Assembly (NCBI GenBank): GCA_019671135.1 | Contig: JAHRHY010000011.1 | Location: 744,001 to 808,000, forward strand | Source of the DNA: Linnemannia hyalina | Taxonomy: Eukaryota; Mortierellomycota; Mortierellomycetes; Mortierellales; Mortierellaceae | DNA length: 64,000 nucleotides | Direction: 5' to 3' | Shown here: piece after piece, positions 47,366 to 57,017 of the stretch | How positions within the stretch are numbered: the first letter of the stretch is position 1 | Layout: every line of letters begins with the position of its first letter | Program-made: the position numbers and the translations under genes | The notes under the pieces: model-generated | What the model was told of the DNA's origin: nothing | Databases searched by the model: none | The model's input: only the letters and a program-made list of their open reading frames with translations

Positions 47366-49353
47366 CTAGTCAGTCATTTCGCAGAGTGCACAGGAGCACT
47401 GAAGACGGTACTTTGTGAACAACTCCAGACGGCGCTGCTCGGTCGAAAGCTTCCCGTTCTTGATATAACCGATTTGGAGTTCATCCCCCGCCCGGATGTT
47501 CTCGGTCGCGACAAGGGAGACGATATGGTCTCGGCTAGAGTAGACAATCTTGGTGTTGGGCTCGCACGAGTGCATCAGGTAGGAAGTTACCCTGTAGAGT
47601 CCTGCACCGGTGATAGGGCGGTCGCGCACGCTGCGGTGGCTCTCGGGCAGTGGCTGGTTACGTGATTTGAGACAACGAAGAGTGTTCAGTGCCAGAGATT
47701 CACGATAAAGTAAACATTGAGTGAACAATAACACAAACGACAGAGACATGTATCATACCTTGACGTTAAGGGAAGCGCTCAAGCCGGAGGAAATGCCATA
47801 GATGTTATGAAGGATACGTGCCTTCATGATCAAGTACCGCTCCTCGGTAATAAACTGATCAATTCCAGGAATGCTCGATCCCAAGGCCAGTTTCAACAAC
47901 TCAATCTCCTTCTCCTCATCAGGACCTAAAGACTTCTCAACATAGACAAGGCGCTCGAGGTGATCAAACGAGTTGTACTCTGCCCCACTGTTCAGCGACT
48001 CATCATAGACCATCTTGGCCAAGAACTTGGCCAACATCCCAGGGACGATATTCCGACTGTCCTTGGAGTACTCGCGCAAGGCTTGAGCAGGCGCCGAACC
48101 ACCCTTGAGGTTCTTTGTGCAAAGGATCTCGTGGAACTCCTGTCCAGCCGAGGTACGGCACTCCTCTGAACAGAACACGACGACCGAGCAGGAGGTGCAG
48201 GGGACCATGTACTCCTTCTTGATCATCTCCTTCAGACAGTAATGGCAAAAGTTCTTACCCTCGAGTGAGGGCTCCAAGGAGCTGATGACGGGGGTCTCGG
48301 TGTAGATGACCTCGCCCTTGGTGAATCCCTTAGTAGCCACCAATCCACGACGCACAACCTTCTGTCCATTGACATCCAGACCATCAGGCTTCTCCTCGAC
48401 CTTGACGTTCATCTCCCTGGGTGGGAACACCGTGTAGTACTTCTCCTCCTTGCTCTGGACCTACAGGCGCACCATATCAAAATTCGGTATGTCAATTAAT
48501 CGTTCCACTGGAGATAATGAGAGGATTGAAAGAAGGTACATAGTTCAGTAATCGCCTCCAATGGTCACAACCGACTTACATCCTTGCTGAGCATGCCCAT
48601 GACAACAGTGAAAACATCGGGAGGAATAGTCTTTTGGAAAACCATCACCAACTCGGCAGGGGCAGGGTAGACCTTCAATGCCTTGTAAAAGCAGATCGCG
48701 GCCTTGCTATAGTTCTCGGGTCCTATATAATGAGAATATGAGCATGTTCAGTAGTGTGTCGGCAAAGACTCTCTCAATCTGTCCCATTACATTCCTGCGT
48801 TCTCCTCTTTGCTTGGTCACTAATACACATCCTGCCATTAGCTCCTCCTCACCTTTGACGAAGAGCTCTTCTCCGGCAGAGAGTTGGGCCATACAGAACT
48901 GCTCCCGCTCTTCCATGGAAGCAGGGAAATCCTCCTCGGTGACCGAGGCCAGGAATTCCTCAATGTCCTGCGTACTCTCCTCTGTCAACCTCTTGGCCTC
49001 TGTCTTGGCAAGCTTCTCGGCACGCTTCCTGTCCTTCTCTATTTTATGCAAGGTTAAGTCAATTTGTTCGTTAGTATTCCTTCTTCTTCCTGCTGTGCTG
49101 TTGTCCTCTCTCGATTCATCGGGAACAACTGTAGCAGCAAACAGGTGAACAGGATGCCGACATGTAAAGAGGATGCCCCCTCTCGCTCCAACGGAAAGTA
49201 ACGAATGTAACTTCCTATTTGCATCAAAAACGTACTCAGCTTGCGCTTGAACTCGGGATCAGACTGTCGCTTTGAATCGAAATAGACTGCATATCCGACA
49301 GTCGCAACAGCAAGCATGCCGACAGTAGCCGCAACAATGGTCGTAGTCTTCAT
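47366..49353 (-). CDS. TOM20 mitochondrial import receptor fused to a SET/MYND domain protein
   Basis: Exons 49353-49236, 49038-48853, 48722-48580, 48460-47759 and 47653-47366 join in frame to give 478 residues. Residues 1-149 form a complete Tom20: N-terminal membrane anchor (VAATVGMLAVATVGYAVYF), basic helix (DPEFKRKLKKDRKRAEKLAK), and the TPR-like receptor core (AICFYKALKVYPAPAELVMV, KTIPPDVFTVVMGMLS). From residue 150 a split SET domain follows. Its first part is RGLVATKGFTKGEVIYTETP. A MYND zinc finger lies at 221-263 (CHYC, CTSC, CSEEC, H-x3-C). The SET core is LMHSCEPN (410-415 region) with GDELQIGY, and a post-SET CSCALC ends the protein. Tom20 binds presequences at the outer membrane; SMYD-like SET domains methylate lysines. 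The fusion would place a methyltransferase-like domain on the mitochondrial surface. Confidence 0.87.
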
Positions 49354-49794
49354 TGGAGTGATCTGAGGAAGAGAGGGGAGAGGGGAGAGTGGGGAAGAAA
49401 GGAAAGCTCATTCATCAGTACAACGTTTTTTTTTTCTTCCGTGAATAGTACACGTGACATGTGCCACCAATCGATCAACCTGGGGTTTCACAAAGGAGTT
49501 GGTTCTCACCCCTGGCTGGCTGGCTGGGACCTGGAACGAAAATCCAAGCTTTGGGCCGCACCCCTTCGTTCTCGAGCATCATCTCAAGTCAGATCCTCGT
49601 TCATTCCTCGCAGATCCTGGTAGCACAAACCAAAATCTGAACTACTGATAAGATCCTTGGGAGACTTAATTTAACATGGAAGGCAATCGTGAGAAGATAT
49701 TGAACAAGCGCGCGTATTAAAAAAGTTGTCCACAGCGAGAGTGTCGTCTTTTTATTTTGCTTTTCAAAAGTGATCGTGGTCGAAAAACAAGCGC
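49354..49794. other. Spacer between eS27 and TOM20-SET; no gene seen
   Basis: This holds the promoter of the TOM20-SET gene and the 3' UTR of eS27. A short T tract lies at 49427-49437. Nothing else was recognised. Confidence 0.4.
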
Positions 49795-50634
49795 TTAAGC
49801 CTGCTTGCGGCGGAAAGAGCAGCCTAATAGAACGCAGGAAGAAAAGAGAGGGTTAGATCGCTGTTGCACTAAAAAAACCCACGGTGAAGCAAACGCTGTC
49901 GACCTTTGCCGATTGGAACCGAACAAGATCCTGATGACTTACCCTCGGTCAAGCGGGTGATACCACCGGTGGGCTGGGCAAGAACGTTGGCGCAGCTCGA
50001 GCACATGACAACGGTCTGGGCGTGCGAGAAGACGGTGGTGATCTGGACGCATCCCTGGAAAGACGCCACATTAAAAAACAAAGGCGGTGTGAGTAAGGCG
50101 TTCTTATTCTTTGAATGGAATAGCTGGATATCCTAACGGTTCAGTCAAGCGCTATATGTTCCTGTGTCTGCTTTGGAGAAGGGAGAGTTGACGAGAGACG
50201 CAATTGGTCCGTCCTGTGAAAAGGTGAAAAATTACTGCGGGCGGAAAGAAATAAAGGGGGTTGAAGGGATCTGTGCCGCCGCAGCTTGCTGTGAATTTGG
50301 TCGAGTGGTGCCCTGGAACGAGTGTCGCTGTTGAAAGAGTAATTGGTCCCCTCAAAAGGGTTCCTCCTGTCTGGTGAATAGTCGCTCCCTCCAAAGCTTC
50401 GAACTCCAGTAAAAGCTTTACAAGAGAGGACGCCTAATGTCGCTATTTTGAAAGGTACTGTCGATATGATGCTCCTGTTAAGTTGAGAGGGGCTTCCTTT
50501 GCTTGGGCTTGTCACTAGGGACTTACAGGGCACTTGACGTCCATGAAGTAGGAGTTGGGAGACTGCACGAGTCTCTTCAACTTGTGGGTCTTCTGCTCAA
50601 GAGCGTGGGAGGGGTTCAAGAGATCAACAGCCAA
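49795..50634 (-). CDS. RPS27: 40S ribosomal protein eS27 (zinc-ribbon), 5' exon not located
   Basis: Three coding exons are clear: 50634-50527, 50054-49943 and 49823-49795. They encode [20 protein letters not shown], then the CPGC half-site across the intron (DVKCP | [13 protein letters not shown]), the second Cys pair [15 protein letters not shown] and the ending CSFRRKQA. This is the four-cysteine zinc-binding fold of eS27. The family usually starts with about two residues before LAVDLL; an acceptor (AATAG) precedes exon 50634 and an in-frame TAG blocks extension. The start codon must therefore lie in a tiny upstream exon that I could not place, perhaps within 50650-51400. The first visible intron (50055-50526) is 472 nt, long for this window and typical of ribosomal protein genes. 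Confidence 0.92.
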
Positions 50635-51549
50635 CTATTGATGTAAGAATAGCCAAAACAAGGGCAAACTGATGTTAGTTTCGCCATGCTTTCGTTTCCG
50701 CTGTTTTTTTCTGGAAAGGGCTTCTTCGTGTTTTGGTTTTTGAAAGTGTGGCAGGGCGTTGTTTCGATGTCCTAATAGTTGTATGAGTGTAGTTTTGGCT
50801 TTGCTTTGTCGTTTTGCTGTCAGGCTGTCTGTTGAAGGGGTCAGATGGGAGGCAGGGCTGCGGTGAGGTAGATCATAGTTTCGCCATGAATCCTTCGTAA
50901 AAAACAGTTGCTATGCTAGCTGGTCGCTTTTTTTTGTCTATTGTCGGTCAAGAATAGGTTCCACATCGCTACTCTCTCCTGGTGCCATGGGCACACTTCC
51001 GAGATGGCCACTGAAAACAAAAACCACCCAGACCTCCATCGTCAAGAAGATGAGCGATAACCACCCAAAACCAAAAAAAACGAGGATGTCGATTGGCGAT
51101 AATAACGGCGTCATGATCCCGCAAACGATGTCCTGCCATGTGCTCCCGAACGCCAGATCTGCCGATGGATGCCTTGGTTGTCATGGTATCCATGGGTAAC
51201 AAGGCATGGATGTATGTATAAGATGTGTCGAGGTACGTCACGTGCCATTTTGCTTGCGATTCGAAAAGGGGAGAAACTGAGTCTGGCGCTGTTGAAGTGG
51301 AATAAATCAATTCGTTTGCAAAGCCACACTCTACTGACCACACTGTGGTACAGAAATGTAATTCACAACGAAAAAAAAGGCGCGAACTCGTGTTGTAAGG
51401 GAAGAGACAAAGCCCACCTATACTGCGGATGGACTGCGGTAGTTCGTAGAAGCGGTTTATTTTGCCTTTAAAAGTTTGCATTAGTGAGATAGATTGTTGA
51501 ATGAATGGAATTGCCAATTGATGGCAATGGAAGCTGTCAGGGGACGACC
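50635..51549. other. Spacer between GAS1 and eS27, probably with the eS27 first exon
   Basis: T/G-rich DNA from 50690 to 50850 is followed by mixed sequence. The missing first eS27 exon and promoter should be here. The motif AGTTTCGCCATG occurs twice (near 50677 and 50877). No other gene was seen. Confidence 0.35.
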
Positions 51550-53202
51550 TTAAAGAGCCAGCACAGACACGCCCAGAAGAACTGCCAAGGCGACCATAAA
51601 ACTATCGCCCTTGACCTGATCTCCTGCATTAGGTCCGCCCGCTTTGGCCTCCGAGTTGGGGGTGTCCTTCACGTTCGAGCATCCTTGATCCGACGACTTA
51701 GTCGCGACCTGGAGCTTGGCCATGCCGTTAAAGTTGCAGGTCGCTGCTGCTTTCTTGCCAATGTTGGTGTAGTACGCGTTGTACATGTACGAGAGCTTTT
51801 GCGCAGGAGAACAGAACGAGTACTTGCCATAGACACCCGTCTTGCCGTTGGAGCTGATGTCGTCACAGGAGGTCATACCGCAGACAGTGTTGAGCAAGGT
51901 GCCGAGACTTTCTGTCGTCGCAACAGCCTGGTCAGAGGCCACACAGCTCAGGCTGGACATCATACAATCGCAGGCGGCACTTGAAGGTGTAGGGGCCAAT
52001 TTCTCACTGGGCTCCCATGTGGATGTGATGGCAGGGCAGGTTGAGATGGGGAGACTCTCCTTGAAGGCATCCATCTTGACACCGGTAGGGCGGAGAGGAG
52101 AGAGGACAGTCTTGAGGTTGGTGTAGTCGGGCATTAACGAGACGGTGTTGTCGGGCTTGACCTGGACGAGGCCATAGTTGTTGTCCTCCTGCGACCATTC
52201 GTACACGATACCACCAGACCAGTTGTCTGTCATGTCGGGCCCAAAGATCGACTTGACCTCAGGAAAAGTTCGTGGAGTCACCAAGTTGCAGCCAAATTCG
52301 GACAGGAAGACAGGAATAGAGTACGAGGCAATGTCCTTTGTGCGTTCGGCGTATCCAGAGGTCTTGTAGGTTGTGCTGGCTCCACACCACTCATAGAGGT
52401 TGATACCGAAAAAGTCGATCCGCTCCTCGTCCTTGCCACAGTTGAAGTACGACTGGATCTGGAGACGAATGTCTGGGTCGTCATTGTTGGCATAACCGAC
52501 TGGGATCTTGCGTGTGGATGTCGAGGCGATGTAGTTCTTGGTGTCGCGCAGCATGGCTTTGACATAGCCGCTGGCGACGGTTGTCTTGTTGTCGTTTGTG
52601 ACCTCGTTTCCAACAAAGAAGCCGAGGGTGTTGGGGTATCCCTCGAAGGCATCGATGGTGCTGCGGACGTTGTTCCAGATGTTGGTGTCGTATTCGGGGT
52701 TGTTGCGGACAATGGAATGTTTTGGGACCATGAGGTCCAGGATGAGGTAGATGCCGGCGTTCTCGAGAGCCTTCATACACTCGTCGTGGTTTAGCGAGGG
52801 ATCGACCTAGTAGATCGTTTGCATGGTACGTGTTTCGATTGGTCAATGTCAATCGTGCTTGCTATTTTTCATTTTCGATGATCGATACTTGCATCAACGG
52901 AGCACAGAAAAATAAATAAGAAAGAGGATTCTTACCTGATAAACGCGAACGGTGTTGAGGCCGAGATCCTTCATGAGAGGAAAGTCGCGCTTGCAGTCGG
53001 CGGGTTTGGAGAGGGGATCAGAGAAGCCGGCAGCGAGGGTCCGGGGTTGGTAAGCGACTCCTTTGATGAAGAACTGGTCCTGTGTAACGGAATCGAAAAA
53101 CTTTGTTCCTTTGATTGAGACTGGATTCAGAGCCCATAGTGGACCCAGGGCGGCCAGCGATAGTGCGAGAGTAAGGATGGGACTGACCGTGAGTTTGACC
53201 AT
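51550..53202 (-). CDS. GAS1: Gas1-type beta-1,3-glucanosyltransferase (GH72 + X8/CBM43), GPI-anchored
   Basis: This enzyme cuts and re-joins beta-1,3-glucan chains at the cell surface, elongating and branching the wall. Exons 53202-52936 and 52806-51550 join in phase 0 to give 507 residues. A signal peptide covers about residues 1-24 (ends PLWA). GH72 catalytic glutamates are E157 in GFFVGNEVTND (acid/base) and E259 in VFLSEFGC (nucleophile). A Cys-rich X8 domain follows at about 355-450 (CDCMMSSLSC, TVCGMTSCDD, YGKYSFCSP). The C-terminus is hydrophobic (FMVALAVLLGVSVLAL), fitting GPI attachment. The family members with X8 are the Gas1/Gas2 subgroup. It stands head to head with FKS1, which makes its substrate. 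Confidence 0.96.
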
Positions 53203-56200
53203 CGTAGAAAGAGAGCAGGATACGTAAATGTGGGTGAGTGTAAAACTTGTGTGTGTGGGGGAACAGAAAGGAGCGGACGGATGTTTTTAGTGTGGGCGAG
53301 TGAAGGTTTTTGGCAGCAGATCAAGATCAGAGGGAGAAATGATATGTTAAACAATGAGTGATGAAAATTAATAAAGATCGACTCGATGGAATGTGGTGCA
53401 GGGCCAACAGTCTGGTTGGTTGGCTCGTTGGTAGCTCAGAAGAGGTATTATGTGAGAAGGGACTAGTAAAAATAGGTGTCGTCGAAGTCAGGAGAATTAA
53501 CAAGAATAACGCGTAGACAGGAAGAAAGTAGGGAGCGAAGGAGAGGGGTTAATCCGGTAGAAAGAACAGACAGACAAGTAGGCCATGAACGAGAGTGGGT
53601 GTTGAGCTGTGAACAAACAAAGAGGTAAAAAAGATGGAGTCGTCGCAGTCGGTCACTTTTTATAAAGAGTGCCCTTTTTTCTATTATTCATTTGTAAGCT
53701 ACCGGGTACCGTGTTTGTGCATCCTTTGCAAGAAAGGTGACTGTGTGTCACTTTTCCCTCTCTCTGTTCACCGTATCATAGTGGAAAAAGAGAAAATGAG
53801 AAAAAGATCTTGCCAGGTACCAGAAGGAGCGCCATCTCGTTTGCATCTGTCAGTTGGGGCAAACAAGGAGTTGGAAGTCTTTCCTCTTCAACCCCGTAAA
53901 AAATTGTTCGCGATTCAGGATAATAAGATGTCCCTGGCACCAATGATAGTTCTCATTATCTCCAACTCTCCTTCTCTGATGTCCGTTCCATCCCAGCCGC
54001 CAAAGCAATAGCCTCGGAGCCAGCCCAGTCCATACTGGGATCAGATAAGAACCGAATTATACAATTAAAGAAGCGGTTCCTCAAACTCGCCAGGAGAAAG
54101 GAAAAAGTCAACCATGGCACACCGCCACAACGACGGAAGCAGGACAAAGAGGGAAAGAAAAGAAGGGGTCCTTGGACCTCCAACTCAAATCACGGAGCAC
54201 GCCTGAACCAGAACACATTTGGACAGGGGAAAATAGGTGACACGGCGCCACACTTGGCCCTTGACTGACAAACAGGCTGAGGCGTAATGCAACAAAAAAA
54301 GGATAACCAATTTGCGCGCTCGACATGCGACTGTGGAGAGTGAGCGTGTGCCACAATGGTTTTATTGCAATCACGGGCGTAGAAGAAACGAAAAAACCCG
54401 ATAGTGCACAAAGCCGGTTGGGGAAGGAGGAATGGCGCTGTTGTTGTATTTAATGTGGGTGAGTTCAAGAATCGGCGGAACTCATCTGGAGGTGAACTCA
54501 AAAGTACGACAAACAAGAACACAAAAACTGATAAAAATAACAATGGGCGCAGAGTAAGAGAAATTGATTCAGCATGCGCCAGGGTCGGAAGGAGGAATAC
54601 ATGAATAAAGTAGCCGCCCACGTATTTTTTCATGCAGGCAGACAGGGTAGACATGAAAAGAGCAGACATGGCAGGCATGGACAGGACAATGGACAAAATG
54701 AGGGCGATAATGAAGATGAGAACAATATGGCCAGTGACCCCGACCTGTGTTGTTGTTATCGAAGGTGTTTTTGCCATTTGAGAGCCTGAAAAAAGGAAAA
54801 GAAGGCATGGAAACGGATACAGTACTTTCGATAGGATTTGCACCATATGTTGGCCAAAAGTATCTATTCATTCCCCCCTTCGTTCTATTTCTCACAGACA
54901 CAGCTCATAAACACACGTAAACAACAGGTGCAAATGGTCTTGCAACGTGCTCACATCGAGAGACGAGAGAGAACCTCCAAAATCCTAATTGGCACTTTGT
55001 TGTTTACTGGCCTGCCTGTCTTCTTCCAGCGCCCACCTCGCCAGGTGCTCTCTCAGTATAAAATTCTCATGGCTACAGCCCTCGTGTTCTTGTTTTGTTT
55101 TTTCTTGTGAAGGTGAGATACCATACGCTGATGGTTCACAGTCCATCTATCTCCTTTCTCCCCTAAAAAAAAGAGACGTTCCACCGCATCCAGTAATAAT
55201 AAAAAAGAGAGAAGGACGACAGGCGAGATCAACGAGTGGTTGGTTGACAATGAAAGAGCGAACAGGTTGATAGAGAAACCGAGGCACACGACGTCTTTTT
55301 TCAAGTTCTATTTCTGTATCTTGGTTGTTGTCATCAACGGTGGAACAAGATTGTTCTCTCCATGAGGCTTTTCGTTTTGCTGTGGTGTTTTACAAGACAT
55401 CATGGTGGATGCCGGGTTCTCGATGTTTAATCCGAAGATGTTTTGATCGGACTGCGATGATACCCTATTGAGATAAAGATTCAAGGAGATGACATCAACG
55501 ATAAAGTAGAATATTCCGTTGATACATTTGAGATTTCGCAGATCGATTGCTGCCCACTCATTGTATGCGTGTCAGAAAAGTGTGTGCACATACACACAAA
55601 AAGGAGAAACAGAAAGGTGAGAAAGAGGATGAAGAAGCGGAGGGACGGATGAGCAACTGACTAGCTAAAAACAGCCATGTTTCATTCGCAAACACAATGT
55701 GCCCAACCGAGATAATAATAATAACAAGCAGGGTCTTGGGTTGGCTTGTAAGAGTGAAAAAAAGGGTTATAATTGTTGTTCCTGAACGACAAAAGAAGGA
55801 CAGGAAAGGAGGAGAGTCAGTTGTTCCTGTTCTTCAATCTCGTACTATTTGGGAGTGGAGAATGAATATCATTTTCAAACGAGTGGAAGATGCAGATTTT
55901 CAATCGAAGAAAAAGAAAACTCAACACTGAATGAGTTGACAGGTCTACTGTACCCATAATCGACAATTGTTCCCGTCAGAAAGCAGAAGACAGATATCCG
56001 CCCGTCCTCACTTCACTTTATTCATGTTCTGTGCCCTCCCTTCAATCAAATGGCAATAATTATTGTATCTCCCTGTGCCTGAAAGGAACAAAGGGTTCCA
56101 TGGGTTGAGAAAGGGACGCATGCTGGTTTGGTTACCAGGGAACGTTTTTTGTTATCTTTCAACTGTCATTCTTCTCTTCCTCCCTTCTTCTCTTCTTCCT

Positions 56201-57017
56201 TTGTTCGTTTGTCCGCTCCCCTCCTTCCTTCTCCTTTCCCTTTCCCTTCCCTTTCTTCGACCCCTACCTATCACGCATCATCATCGCCACCCTCGCCTCT
56301 TATTTTTCTTCTTCCTCCTCAATTATCATCAGCTTCCTTCCTCTCCTTCAGCCTCCCTTGCAAACAACCCGTTTCTATCAACGCTCCCTCCTCTCCTTTC
56401 TCCATCTTTTCCTCCTACTTTCACGCACCACTCCAACTGATCACCTCTCAACATCCTCTTTCACGCCACTACCTCTACCACCCACTCAACCTACAGTTGC
56501 TGTCCAACAATCAACCACGACCTAGGAATCCTGATCATATCCGTTTAGCACACAACGACACATTTACCCTCCCTTCCGGTGTTGTTGCTTTCCTCGGTAA
56601 GGCATTTTTCAAGAACGAACTAAATATATTTTATGTTTTTTGCCAGGAAGAGTAAAAGAACAAAGATAAAAAAGAATAGGAACAGGCCAGAGCCGATAGT
56701 TTGGTACCTTTGATGCCCTACTTTTCCTGACGACCACTAAAAACAGCTCCCGCGTTCGCATCCTACTTCAACATCGATAGATTGTCGCCTCCTCCCTTTT
56801 GGCCACCTTTTATCACCCACCAACCACCATCATCATCATTACCCATCGATAACAACCACAACCACCATCGCCCATCATCACCAACAACACTCTCACGTCA
56901 AAAAAAGAAACCTCTCTGTTCGTCGTTAAACTCTCTTCTCTCTTTTTTTTTTGTTCTCATATCCAACGGCGACAATAACGCAACAACAACAGGAACAACC
57001 ATAACACAAATAAAAAG
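53203..57017. other. 3.8 kb divergent intergenic region between GAS1 and FKS1
   Basis: This region separates two divergent wall genes. Purine-rich DNA lies next to GAS1. A possible small membrane-protein gene lies at 54190-54777 on the minus strand. Strongly pyrimidine-rich DNA (56150-56500) and A/C-rich DNA precede FKS1, like other leaders in this window. No repeat copy or RNA gene was seen. Confidence 0.4.
54190..54777 (-). CDS. Possible small membrane protein (uncertain)
   Basis: A minus-strand frame starts at ATG 54777 with MAKTPSITTTQVGVTG and continues into a strong transmembrane segment (HIVLIFIIALILSIVL), then PAMSALFMSTLSACMKKYVGG. A polypyrimidine tract and CAG acceptor lie directly upstream of the ATG, as expected for an intron in the 5' UTR. 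The later part of the frame loses protein-like character, so the true end may be earlier or spliced. No family recognised. It sits in the GAS1-FKS1 spacer. Confidence 0.25.
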   Translation of the reverse strand: MAKTPSITTTQVGVTGHIVLIFIIALILSIVLSMPAMSALFMSTLSACMKKYVGGYFIHVFLLPTLAHAESISLTLRPLLFLSVFVFLFVVLLSSPPDEFRRFLNSPTLNTTTAPFLLPQPALCTIGFFRFFYARDCNKTIVAHAHSPQSHVERANWLSFFCCITPQPVCQSRAKCGAVSPIFPCPNVFWFRRAP

